The notes under the pieces were generated by a model that worked only from the letters and a program-made list of their open reading frames with translations, was not told the DNA's origin and ran no database searches. A program made the position numbers and the translations under genes. From Bacteroidales bacterium (GTDB lineage: Bacteria > Bacteroidota > Bacteroidia > Bacteroidales > F082): DNA of 64,000 nt. The stretch covers positions 87,154 to 151,153 of the forward strand of contig JAFGXS010000039.1 of the NCBI GenBank assembly GCA_016936505.1. The letters run 5' to 3'. This document shows positions 1-9,235 of the stretch, piece after piece (position 1 is the stretch's first letter; each line of letters opens with the position of its first letter).

Positions 1-1763
1 TGCAAAGACTCAAACACCTCAAACATCACAGGAGCAGCATAAGCTGACCCAGTCATATCTGATCTTCCTTCCCCATCTGCATTTCCTACCCAAACACCAA
101 CAATATATTCTGGTGTAGAACCAATGGCCCACGCATCTTTAAAGCCAAAGCTTGTTCCTGTTTTCCAGGCAACTGGAACCGTTGATGAGAAATACTCCCA
201 CCCTTCTTCCATTTCCGGTCGATGCACTTGATATAAAGCCTGATAAGTTTCCCAAATTGCTCCTGCATCAAGAGGTAAACTTGCTGTAATATTAGGTTCT
301 TTCTCGTTAATCTTATACAAAGCATTCACTATCAACCCATCATATTCTTTCCCTGTATATTTTCCATAAAATCTATCATAGTGCAACAGGGTTTGAGCCA
401 TACCGACATAAGCCCCGGTTAATTCCCATAAAGTAGCCTCACCACCTCCAAGAATCAACGATAAACCATAATTGTCAGATGAACGATTAAATGTAGTCAA
501 CCCCATATGTTTCATCAAATCCATAAACCTGCCAATTCCATAATCACGTAACAGGTATATAGCCGGAACATTTCTTGACCTTGATAATGCAAGAGATGCA
601 GGAACAGCTCCTTCAAAATGCTGATCAAAATTTTGAGGATGATAATTTTTAAAATAGCTCGGAATATCAGGGATCAGACTATTAATCATAATCTGCCCGT
701 CCTCAATTGCTCCCGCATATAAAAAAGGCTTCAATATGCTTCCTGTACTTCTTGGAACCTGTATCATATCATTATCGTGTCCCTCAATTCCCCTGCCGGG
801 TGCATTTCCCACATAAGCCAAAACTTGCCTCGTACTTGGATCTACAACTAAAACAGCTAAATTCTTTATTTCATTTTGCCTGTATTTCTTATAATTCTCG
901 GCAACAATCTGGTTTACCCTCTTCTGAATATTACCATCTATCGTAGAAATAAATCGTGATCCAACACCCTTTTTTCTGAAATATTGCTTCAACTGATATG
1001 CCTGATCAGGGAGCTTATGTGGTTTATCAGGAATCTTTTCCAATAATGACAAGCAATAAGTGGTACTGTCCATATCGCCCAACAAATACAACTGCTTTAA
1101 AAGCCTGTTTCTCTTGTTAAGCAACAACCGGCGGTTTTTTCCAGGATAGATATAAGATGGAGTATTGGGCAATACAGCTAACATAGCTGTTTCTGCCCAG
1201 GACAAACTATTAGGGTTCCTGCCAAAATATCTCCACGATGCTGCTTCAAGACCTACAACATTTCCACCAAAAGGGGCATGTGATGCATAGAGTTGTAAAA
1301 TCTGCTTCTTTGAATATTTGGTTTCGGCAGCAACTGCCAGCAAAATTTCCTTTATCTTTTCAAATATGTTTCTGGGCTGTCCTTTTCTTGACAACCTAAT
1401 TAACTGCATGGTAAGTGTACTACCACCACGCACCACCCTACGGGCCTTTAAATTTGCCATTAATGCATGAAAAGCAGAAACCGGATTAAATCCCAAATGA
1501 TGATAAAAGTGGCGATCCTCAAACTGAAGCAATGCCTTTCGATACTTTACTGGTAGACTGTCTGATTCCGGAAATCTCCACTGCCCATCAGATGCAATAC
1601 CTGCACCCAGCAACTGATGGTTGCGATCAAACACTACTATTGAAAACGGATCTTTAAATAAAGGATTAGGAAGGAGCAACCGCGCAATAAGCACAGTTAC
1701 CAGAAGCACAGCAACTGTTAACAATGACAATCTCAGCCAGCGCCTCATCTTCATCCTTTCCAT
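1..1763 (-). CDS. pbpC: Penicillin-binding protein 1C, C-terminus beyond window
   Basis: Bifunctional peptidoglycan synthase anchored in the inner membrane (glycosyltransferase plus transpeptidase). About 587 residues are visible and the frame is open at the left edge, so the C-terminus is missing; family members are about 770-800 residues. After an N-terminal membrane segment (WLRLSLLTVAVLLVTVLIA), the GT51 motifs EDRHFYHH and GGSTLTMQL are followed by KIKEILLA. The transpeptidase motifs are SILK, SRN and KTGT, so both active sites look intact. I chose the ATG at 1763; two in-frame ATGs follow within 15 bases (1754, 1748). It starts 22 bases after the alpha-2-macroglobulin stop on the same strand, the conserved pairing known from proteobacterial yfhM-pbpC, which suggests co-transcription and joint work in periplasmic defence and wall repair. 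Confidence 0.93.
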   Translation of the reverse strand, partial: MERMKMRRWLRLSLLTVAVLLVTVLIARLLLPNPLFKDPFSIVVFDRNHQLLGAGIASDGQWRFPESDSLPVKYRKALLQFEDRHFYHHLGFNPVSAFHALMANLKARRVVRGGSTLTMQLIRLSRKGQPRNIFEKIKEILLAVAAETKYSKKQILQLYASHAPFGGNVVGLEAASWRYFGRNPNSLSWAETAMLAVLPNTPSYIYPGKNRRLLLNKRNRLLKQLYLLGDMDSTTYCLSLLEKIPDKPHKLPDQAYQLKQYFRKKGVGSRFISTIDGNIQKRVNQIVAENYKKYRQNEIKNLAVLVVDPSTRQVLAYVGNAPGRGIEGHDNDMIQVPRSTGSILKPFLYAGAIEDGQIMINSLIPDIPSYFKNYHPQNFDQHFEGAVPASLALSRSRNVPAIYLLRDYGIGRFMDLMKHMGLTTFNRSSDNYGLSLILGGGEATLWELTGAYVGMAQTLLHYDRFYGKYTGKEYDGLIVNALYKINEKEPNITASLPLDAGAIWETYQALYQVHRPEMEEGWEYFSSTVPVAWKTGTSFGFKDAWAIGSTPEYIVGVWVGNADGEGRSDMTGSAYAAPVMFEVFESL

Positions 1764-1785
1764 TTCCCACCGTCTGATTAAGAAA

Positions 1786-4700
1786 TTATTTCGACAAATT
1801 CACTTTAACCTTTCCCCCACCAGTTGCAGCTTGTATCGCATGATCGTACATTGCAGAACAGGAAATCTGAGGCATAAAATAAACACCCGGATAGGCAGCA
1901 TTCAACAAAACGTAAAATGTTTTCGACTGATTTCTGTCCAAATCAAAAAACAAATCCACTCTGTCATCTCTTATATCAGTATATTCTGTTGAAGACGATC
2001 TTAAGTCTTTACCCAGATCTGTCATTCGGGTATTTAATATTTCCCATCCTGAAGGGAAAATAGCACTAAGAGCCAGATGGTTGTAATAATTAAAAGTAGT
2101 GTTCTTCACCTGAATTTTGGCATAGAAGTCTTTTCCTTGTGGCAAAGAGTTTGCATCCAGCTGATATCCTTTCATATCGTAATACTTGACAGAAAGATTC
2201 AAACCCTGCTGAACATTGGCATTTTCGCCCGGCAAGGGGACAGCTGAAGTGGAAAGTGTAAGAAACAATATTTGTTTTGACTTATTCTGAACCTCAAGCT
2301 TTACATCAGGCAATGCATCCAGTTCTTTGCTAAACACAGGTTTCAGGCTCTGAACCCTATCTTTCTTTCCATTGTAATTATACTCAAAATCAAAAACCTG
2401 ATCCTTATTAAAATCTCCAACAAACCTGGATACTGCATACAATGCAAATGAAGTGGTCTGTGTACTCATCCATTCATTACTTCCCAAGGATTTGGTTATC
2501 TTTTTGAATAAATCAAAGGCCCCGACCTTATCTCCGGTAAGAACATAAGTTTCCATAGCCATTGCTTCATCTCTTACAACAGAGCCATAATTATATCTCC
2601 AGTTATTTTCACTATTATTTACAGACGAAGTCGCTGATTTAAGTAACTCCCCTGCAGCTCCTTTTTCATTGATCAATGCATAAGCAGCTGCAAGCCTTAA
2701 AGCAGTAGTAACTTGCAGGTTCTTCATTTCCCGCATTCTGTTCATCGCACTTAAATTAGGTTGGCCTGCCAAAGCCAGAGTGTAAAGCCGGTAGGCCTGA
2801 TCTAAAGCATCATCGTTATAATCTGAAGTATTGACATTCCATTGTGTTGCCTTTTCCATCTGATATGAAAGCCAATTGTTCAGCATATCCGAAGGAACAT
2901 AATACCCGGCTTCTTTGGCCAACAACATGAACTGTCCGGCATAACTTGTACCCCAATTACTTGTCCAACTTTGACGTGGCCAATAACTCATGCCACCTGA
3001 TGGTCTTTGAAACATAGACAAACGAATAATAGCCTGATTGACATGCTGCTCAATTGCAGATTTCTGGTCGGCTGTCAAACTTACAAGTTTATCAAGAAAC
3101 AACTGTGGAAGAACCGATGAAACCGTTTGTTCAATACAGCCATAAGGATACGTTAACAGGTATTGCAGCCTGTTTTTCAAGTCAATGGAAGGTATTTTTG
3201 AAACACTCATTGACAATTGATGTCCGGTTGCACGCTTTAAATAATCAGGCACTACAGTTACAGATTTGCCAGAAACAACAGGTAATATTACTGTTTTATA
3301 CGCTCTTTCATTTGGGTTCCTAATACTGATTTGCACATCGTATGAAGCCTTGTGCTTTCCAGATTCTACCTGCAACTTTAACTTCCCCACACCTTCCTTG
3401 TCTGCCACTTTCAGCTCAACATACGCTACTTTATCACCGGGATGATTAAATATAACCGACTGCTCAGGATGCTCAACAGTAAACATATCATTCGACTGAA
3501 CATTCAGATTTACCTGCTGAATTCCATCTTCCATTGCAAAAACCGTAACAGGCAACACCAAAGTTTCTCCGGGCATAAGGGTTCGGGGCAACGAAGCCAG
3601 CACCATCAGTGCCTGTTTAACAGGAACCTGTTTATCAATACTTCCATAGGCTCCCTGATTACCGGCAACTACCATTACTCTTACCGACCCAACATAATCG
3701 CCCATTTTAAGCTGATGATTTTGTCCTTTGCTACCTTCAGGTAAGGTAAACGGCCCAAGGAAACTCACCACTGGTTTGAACCGGTTCACTTTCTTTTTGC
3801 CTTGTTCTTCCTGATCCTGGTCACCACCAATAGCAAACACATGCAACAGCTTTCCTCCATAAGCTCCGTTAACCTGGTTGTAAAAATCCCAAACATTCAC
3901 AGCCAAAGCCTCTTTTTTGTAGAAGAATTCATGAAGAGACGGGGTTTTAAAGTGGGTTAAATCCAACAAACCTTCATCGACTACAGCCAAAACATAAGTC
4001 ATTTTTTTACCTTCAGCCTCCTTCACACTTACCTGATAAGTTGAATTTGGCTTTATTTGATCCGGAACATTCAAAACCGGTTTAAGTTCAGTAGCAGGGT
4101 CATTAACCACTATCGGGATCACACCATATGAACGCATAGGTAAATCATTCTCGGTTTGAAGATGTGGTTGAATTACCGAAACAAACGCATAAACATTAGG
4201 AGTCATTTCCTTTGTTACCTTAAAGGAAACATCACTCTCTTTGTCGGTTGTGTTTACCCACCAGGATCGAACAACCTGATTGTTTTTCAGAATGCTAATC
4301 AATGCTTTTGCATTGGGTGGTGAAGGAAAACTAAGATGAACCTCATCTCCGGGCTTATACGACTTTTTATCAGCAGACAAACTCAACAGCGTAGCATCTC
4401 CGGGTTGTTTACGACCGCTTCTGGAGTAGGTTGAGGGCCAATCAAGATAAACCACAGTGCCCGCACTATACCCCGTACTTTCATCAGTAACTTTTACATA
4501 AAAATTGCCCCAGCCTGGATATCTCACTTCAAAGGAAAACTGACCTTCACCATCAATGGTATTTATAGTTGTAGTATATATCCGTTGCTCATAGTTGCGG
4601 CTTATATAAGACCCCAAATTACTTTCGTTGCTGTTATACCACCAACTCCAGTCCAGCTTATAAACCTCTGCTTTTATTCCCCTTACTGAAACTTTTCTAC

Positions 4701-7272
4701 CCTGATCGTCAAGTGTAACTACTCTGAATATTTGTTTACGATCGGTTTCCAGAAATGGTTCTGAACCCTTTTCAGGAACTTTAAGGCCAACAAACCGATC
4801 ATATGGTGAATATTCATATTTCTTTTGATCAATACTAAATCTGCCACCCGGCTCAAAAACCTTGGCAATAAAAGACAGGTTCAATCTTCCCGGCAAACTA
4901 TTTCCCTGAGGCAACATAACTTTAAAGCGGGTTCTACCCAAACTATCCAGCTTACCATCAAACACAGTTTGCTCTTCAGGGAAGAAACGCTTTGCAGGAT
5001 CATTAAAGTTGTAATCTTTATGTCCTTCAAATGTTACTTTTCCGGCGGTAATACTTTCGGTCACATTGGCTTTCAGGTTCGAAGCCAGACCTCCATGTAA
5101 CCAAACCGATTTCAAATCGATATACTGGTTCTTACCTGAAACAAAGCGATCTGCATCAGCCTTAAAATCAATTTTTAACCGATTGGGCAATATGGTTTCA
5201 ATCCTTAGATTTTTAGTAAACTGGTTATTTCCAATGATTACTTTAGCTTTCCACAATCCTGTAGGAGCATCAGTACTTGTTGGGACCTTAAAAACATAAA
5301 AATCGTTGACACCATGTGTAGCTACTGCGCTGAATACTTTTTTATTTCTTGCGTTGCTTACTTCCATCCGAACCGGAAAACCTGCTGGAAGAATCTGTTT
5401 CAGATCCTGTAAAACAAAGGTTAAAAACAGAGTATCGCCTGGACGCCACACACCGCGTTCACCAAAAATAATTCCTTTCAAACCATTCTCAGTTTGCACA
5501 CCATCCGTTTCAAATTTACTAAACGACAATGCCGTACCGCCCTGCAACCGTAAATACGCATACTGATTACCTTCTTGCGCAACAAGCAGAGAAGGTTCCT
5601 TTTTCATATGAACCTCTGCTTTTCCATCGTCATCTGTAATCGCTTCGACCAGTTTCTGATTTTGAAAGGAATAAAACTGAACCTTAACATTTTTAAAGGG
5701 TTTAACATTAAGCAGATCACGGGCAAAAACCTGAAAATCATTATTTCCATAACCCAAAACCGTCAGTCCTATATTTCCTGCAATAAAGTTTCTTTCCTTA
5801 AAATTCTGATAATTATAATAAGAATTGTCGCATGGATTATTGCGGTTATTCCATGAGTAACCATTTGGATAATAATAGTTTGAATAATAATAACTGGTAG
5901 AATCTGAGAAGTTATTTTCCACTGTAATGTCCTTACAATCTAGCATTGCATAAGGTTTTCTAAACCGCAAACCAACACGATAGATAGCCCCGGGTGAAGC
6001 TTTAATCATCTTGGTAAGGTCAATAGCATAACTTTGCCATTTATTCTCAGGTTCAACGGCATCCTTATCCAGAATAATCTTTTGATGATGAACAAACTCT
6101 CCCACCCTGTTCATATTCCAGTCACTACCACTGAGCTCATTCTGTTGCAGAAATTGCTTGATATTGTTAGCATAGATTTTAAAAATGACCACATCCACTG
6201 CTTTTAGGTTCACCGCTTCGAAAGGAACAATCCATTGTTTATTTCCCGGAAGAATATTGCCACCACCAATAAACCGCACCTGTGGAGGAGCCATTTCAAA
6301 AAACGGGCGTACAATATATTCTTTATCAAGATTGTCAGCGTTGTTATTCCTGATACCCTTGCTTATGACCAACGCATGACTTCCTCCGAGTTTTTGTTGA
6401 GGGTAAACCTGAATCTCATTACCTTTTGCAGCAATGCGCACTGGGGTTCCATCCTGAAAATACACCAGTCCCTGAATATTTTGATCAGGCTGTAGAAAAT
6501 CTGAAAAAACCAGACTAATATGAACTTCAGGTGTTTTAACTACATTATATTGAACTAATAAAAATTTACTAACCGGAGGAATCTCATAAGTCCATTCTTT
6601 ATTCTCATATGCCCCGAATTCTTTTCCATTCATCTGAAGCTTAATTTCACCCCGTTTATCAGAACGCCTGATGCTATCCACCACAAATGAATAAACAAGG
6701 TTATTATCTGTTGGCTCTACTTTAACAGGTAATAACTCATTTCCTTGTTTAACAGTAAAATACCGAATAAAATCCGCCTGCTTTACAACATTAGAAAACG
6801 ATAATGACCCTTTTAGCCTTGAAATATTTTCTGATACTTTCCCATAAGGTTCCAGATTATCAGAATGCAAACTATACTTTAACGGAAGAATCCTTATTTT
6901 AAATTCATACAGGTCCTTTTCTGTATGATTAAACAACTTATTAAGATGTATTTTTACCGTGTACTCCTGGCCATAGCTAAATGCTTTATCAGGCTGAAAC
7001 ACCAATGTGTTTTGATCTATTCTGAATACACTTCCCGTTACTTCAGGTGAAAACTCAAAAACATTATTCTTTTCAACCTCAGACAATCCGTTAAACAGTT
7101 CAGGGACTGATTTAAAAGTTATTTTGACCGACTGTTGTGCTTCGACAAGCGGTCCGGAATGGCGGGCAACAGAGCTATTTATTTCACTGTTTGATGCTGA
7201 ATTATGGCATGAAGCCAAGCCTAGAATTAATAAGGAAAATGAAAGAACTTTCCAATATGGGAGTGTTTTCAT
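1786..7272 (-). CDS. Alpha-2-macroglobulin family lipoprotein with thioester
   Basis: Large periplasmic protease trap of 1828 residues. It begins with a lipoprotein signal (charged start, hydrophobic stretch, lipobox LASC at about residues 19-22), so it is membrane-anchored. Domain order by family knowledge is a long N-terminal MG-domain region, bait and MG domains, then the thioester domain. The thioester motif CIEQ is present (Cys1379 to Gln1382, preceded by YPYG), so covalent trapping of an attacking protease is predicted, unlike family members that lack the Cys. A Tyr/Asn-rich insert lies near residues 470-500. It is followed 22 bases later by pbpC. Bacterial homologues are thought to protect the periplasm when the outer membrane is breached; that role is inferred here. 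Members of this phylum are longer than the E. coli protein (about 1650 residues). Confidence 0.92.
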   Translation of the reverse strand: MKTLPYWKVLSFSLLILGLASCHNSASNSEINSSVARHSGPLVEAQQSVKITFKSVPELFNGLSEVEKNNVFEFSPEVTGSVFRIDQNTLVFQPDKAFSYGQEYTVKIHLNKLFNHTEKDLYEFKIRILPLKYSLHSDNLEPYGKVSENISRLKGSLSFSNVVKQADFIRYFTVKQGNELLPVKVEPTDNNLVYSFVVDSIRRSDKRGEIKLQMNGKEFGAYENKEWTYEIPPVSKFLLVQYNVVKTPEVHISLVFSDFLQPDQNIQGLVYFQDGTPVRIAAKGNEIQVYPQQKLGGSHALVISKGIRNNNADNLDKEYIVRPFFEMAPPQVRFIGGGNILPGNKQWIVPFEAVNLKAVDVVIFKIYANNIKQFLQQNELSGSDWNMNRVGEFVHHQKIILDKDAVEPENKWQSYAIDLTKMIKASPGAIYRVGLRFRKPYAMLDCKDITVENNFSDSTSYYYSNYYYPNGYSWNNRNNPCDNSYYNYQNFKERNFIAGNIGLTVLGYGNNDFQVFARDLLNVKPFKNVKVQFYSFQNQKLVEAITDDDGKAEVHMKKEPSLLVAQEGNQYAYLRLQGGTALSFSKFETDGVQTENGLKGIIFGERGVWRPGDTLFLTFVLQDLKQILPAGFPVRMEVSNARNKKVFSAVATHGVNDFYVFKVPTSTDAPTGLWKAKVIIGNNQFTKNLRIETILPNRLKIDFKADADRFVSGKNQYIDLKSVWLHGGLASNLKANVTESITAGKVTFEGHKDYNFNDPAKRFFPEEQTVFDGKLDSLGRTRFKVMLPQGNSLPGRLNLSFIAKVFEPGGRFSIDQKKYEYSPYDRFVGLKVPEKGSEPFLETDRKQIFRVVTLDDQGRKVSVRGIKAEVYKLDWSWWYNSNESNLGSYISRNYEQRIYTTTINTIDGEGQFSFEVRYPGWGNFYVKVTDESTGYSAGTVVYLDWPSTYSRSGRKQPGDATLLSLSADKKSYKPGDEVHLSFPSPPNAKALISILKNNQVVRSWWVNTTDKESDVSFKVTKEMTPNVYAFVSVIQPHLQTENDLPMRSYGVIPIVVNDPATELKPVLNVPDQIKPNSTYQVSVKEAEGKKMTYVLAVVDEGLLDLTHFKTPSLHEFFYKKEALAVNVWDFYNQVNGAYGGKLLHVFAIGGDQDQEEQGKKKVNRFKPVVSFLGPFTLPEGSKGQNHQLKMGDYVGSVRVMVVAGNQGAYGSIDKQVPVKQALMVLASLPRTLMPGETLVLPVTVFAMEDGIQQVNLNVQSNDMFTVEHPEQSVIFNHPGDKVAYVELKVADKEGVGKLKLQVESGKHKASYDVQISIRNPNERAYKTVILPVVSGKSVTVVPDYLKRATGHQLSMSVSKIPSIDLKNRLQYLLTYPYGCIEQTVSSVLPQLFLDKLVSLTADQKSAIEQHVNQAIIRLSMFQRPSGGMSYWPRQSWTSNWGTSYAGQFMLLAKEAGYYVPSDMLNNWLSYQMEKATQWNVNTSDYNDDALDQAYRLYTLALAGQPNLSAMNRMREMKNLQVTTALRLAAAYALINEKGAAGELLKSATSSVNNSENNWRYNYGSVVRDEAMAMETYVLTGDKVGAFDLFKKITKSLGSNEWMSTQTTSFALYAVSRFVGDFNKDQVFDFEYNYNGKKDRVQSLKPVFSKELDALPDVKLEVQNKSKQILFLTLSTSAVPLPGENANVQQGLNLSVKYYDMKGYQLDANSLPQGKDFYAKIQVKNTTFNYYNHLALSAIFPSGWEILNTRMTDLGKDLRSSSTEYTDIRDDRVDLFFDLDRNQSKTFYVLLNAAYPGVYFMPQISCSAMYDHAIQAATGGGKVKVNLSK

Positions 7273-7324
7273 AAAGCAGAGCTTAATATTGTAATTAGAA
7301 AAATTTGACCCTAAAGCCGTAAAA

Positions 7325-7332
7325 ACAAATAT
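7325..7332 (-). promoter_or_regulatory. Candidate -7 box for the alpha-2-macroglobulin gene
   Basis: On the minus strand this reads TATATTTG, a full match to the Bacteroidota -7 consensus TAnnTTTG, 53 bases before the ATG at 7272. No clear TTTG -33 element is seen at 18-19 bases upstream, so confidence is modest. Confidence 0.4.
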
Positions 7333-7580
7333 ATTAAATTTTATCGTCCTTTTGATTTAGTCCATCTGCAATACCAACAAAATATTTAAATACAAGAACT
7401 TAAATTCAGTCCGAAAGAAGAAGGGTTTCGCTTATTTTAACCAAACAATGTGTTTTTAAATGTAACGGTCATAATCCTGCTAATATTTTACCATCAAAGG
7501 AAAAAGTTCTTCAAGAAAATGACAGACCGCATTGAAGATTGATTAAAACTGAATGTACTGAAACAATAACTAATTCTTCT

Positions 7581-7588
7581 TAATTTTG
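7581..7588 (+). promoter_or_regulatory. Candidate -7 box for the NRDE gene
   Basis: TAATTTTG matches TAnnTTTG and lies 14 bases before the ATG at 7603, implying a very short 5' leader. No convincing -33 element is visible. Confidence 0.45.
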
Positions 7589-7602
7589 CCGGAAAACAAG
7601 TT

Positions 7603-8343
7603 ATGTGCCTCATATTTTTCTCGATAAATGAACACCCGAAGTACAAGCTAATTGTGGCTGCCAACCGCGATGAATTTTACCAAAGACCAACCCAGCAGGC
7701 ACACTGGTGGGAACATCCTGAAATACTGGCAGGAAAGGACCTACAGGCAAACGGAACCTGGATGGCACTCAACAAAAATGGCGAGTTTGCTGCTCTAACC
7801 AATTACCGCGACCCTGCAGAATTTAACATTCAAAATAAATCGCGGGGAAATATTGTAGTAGAATATTTCAAAACAGAGGACAAAGCAAGATTTTTTAACA
7901 ATCTGATCAACTCAAGAGAACAATACAACGGTTACAATTTCATTGGCTTCAACAACAACAAAATAACCTACTATTCGAACCAACTTTCTGATACTACCGT
8001 ACTGGAAAAAGGCAGTTTTGCGCTAAGTAACCATTTGCTGGATTCGCCCTGGCCCAAAGTTGAGAAAATAAAAAGGGAAATGAAATCGATAATAAATCAG
8101 GAAGAGTTCACAACTGAATCCGTGTTCGGTATATTGTTAGACAATACTGTTGCACAAGACAATCAACTTCCTCTTACCGGCGTGCCAATAGAAACAGAAA
8201 GAATGCTTTCATCTGTTTTTATACAAAGTGAAAAGTATGGTACCAGAAGTTCTTATGTTCTGCTGATGGACTATTCCAATAAAATAAGATTTGAAGAAAA
8301 AACCTGGCATCCCAAAACAACCGAGGTTCGTTTCTTAATTTAA
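7603..8343 (+). CDS. NRDE/TANGO2 family protein
   Basis: A 246-residue cytosolic protein of the NRDE (TANGO2) family. The name-giving motif is seen as AANRDEFYQRPT at about residues 24-35, and the Cys directly after the initiator Met (MCLIFF), conserved in the family, is present. The segment GTWMALNKNGEFAALTNYRDP is also family-typical. Human TANGO2 has been linked to haem or lipid handling, but the biochemical role in bacteria is not settled, so I assign none. It is a single gene with its own apparent promoter, convergent with the HD hydrolase gene. Confidence 0.88.
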   Translation: MCLIFFSINEHPKYKLIVAANRDEFYQRPTQQAHWWEHPEILAGKDLQANGTWMALNKNGEFAALTNYRDPAEFNIQNKSRGNIVVEYFKTEDKARFFNNLINSREQYNGYNFIGFNNNKITYYSNQLSDTTVLEKGSFALSNHLLDSPWPKVEKIKREMKSIINQEEFTTESVFGILLDNTVAQDNQLPLTGVPIETERMLSSVFIQSEKYGTRSSYVLLMDYSNKIRFEEKTWHPKTTEVRFLI

Positions 8344-8427
8344 CAGCTATCTGTTATTCAAATAATGTATCTGGACTTATACAGAATTGTATCTTAATTC
8401 CACATCGAAAATCAAACATCCCACACC

Positions 8428-9096
8428 CTAACGTTTCCCTTCCCATTCAGCATAAAACTGTTCCAGATATTGCTCCATGAATTGATGCCTTTGCTGCGCC
8501 ATTTTCTTTGCTGAATCAGTATGCATCATATCTTTCAGCAACAGCAATTTTTCATAAAAGTGATTGATAGTGGGCTCAGTAGCAGCTTTATATTCTTCTT
8601 TTTTTTTATTCAGATTAGGTTTTATGGAAGGATCATACAGAGCCCGACCTTTATATCCACCGTAATTGAAAGCTCGTGCAATACCAATGGCTCCGATAGC
8701 ATCGATCCGGTCGGCATCACGAATCACTTGCAATTCTCTAGATTCAGAACCCGGATTCTGGTTCCTGTTTTTAAACGATATAAAACGGATAATATGAATA
8801 ATGTGGTCTATCACTTGCTGTTCAACCAACAATGATTTCAGAAAGGCTTCTGCTTTCTGAGGACCTATCTCTTCATTACCGTCATGGAATTTGGCATCAG
8901 CAATATCATGCAATAACGCACCAAGGTTCACAATAAACAAATCGGCCTGTTCTTCTTTAGCTAATTTTATAGCTGTTTTCCAAACCCTGTAAATGTGGAA
9001 CCAATCATGACCACCTTCGGCCTCAGACAATTGCTGCTTTACAAATTCACGGGTTTGATCAATGATAACCTGTTGCTGAGAAGTAAGTTTATTCAT
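8428..9096 (-). CDS. HD-domain metal-dependent phosphohydrolase
   Basis: A 222-residue protein of the HD superfamily, close in layout to the small YedJ-like hydrolases. An early His (HDWFHIYRVW, about residues 29-38) and the doublet LLHDIADAKF supply metal ligands, and a later Asp occurs in RDADRIDAIGAIGIARAF. Such enzymes hydrolyse phosphate esters or nucleotides; the substrate cannot be told from sequence. It is transcribed alone, divergently from the aldehyde dehydrogenase gene, with a promoter at 9121-9150. Confidence 0.85.
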   Translation of the reverse strand: MNKLTSQQQVIIDQTREFVKQQLSEAEGGHDWFHIYRVWKTAIKLAKEEQADLFIVNLGALLHDIADAKFHDGNEEIGPQKAEAFLKSLLVEQQVIDHIIHIIRFISFKNRNQNPGSESRELQVIRDADRIDAIGAIGIARAFNYGGYKGRALYDPSIKPNLNKKKEEYKAATEPTINHFYEKLLLLKDMMHTDSAKKMAQQRHQFMEQYLEQFYAEWEGKR

Positions 9097-9120
9097 CGAA
9101 ATAATTTTCTATTTAAAGAA

Positions 9121-9150
9121 CAAAAATAGCAAATCGAAAATACTCATCAA
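9121..9150 (-). promoter_or_regulatory. Promoter of the HD hydrolase gene
   Basis: On the minus strand TTG (9150-9148), 19 bases, then TATTTTTG (9128-9121). This matches the Bacteroidota pattern TTTG-N18/19-TAnnTTTG except for one base of the -33 element. The start codon is 24 bases downstream. Confidence 0.6.
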
Positions 9151-9216
9151 CTGCTCATTTAATAACTTTTAATAATAGTCTCAAGCCGTTGCCAATAAGA
9201 TTGGACTTAAATTTCA

Positions 9217-9224
9217 TAATTTTG
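9217..9224 (+). promoter_or_regulatory. Candidate -7 box for the aldehyde dehydrogenase gene
   Basis: TAATTTTG, matching TAnnTTTG, ends 11 bases before the ATG at 9236. The leader would be only a few bases long. A -33 element at correct spacing is not evident. Confidence 0.45.
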
Positions 9225-9235
9225 TAAAAAAAGAA

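Larger units (their letters stand above)
7273..7602. other. 330-bp divergent intergenic region
   Basis: AT-rich gap between two divergent genes, with no open frame of note. It holds a candidate -7 box on each side (7325-7332 minus, 7581-7588 plus). I see no repeat or RNA gene. Confidence 0.6.
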
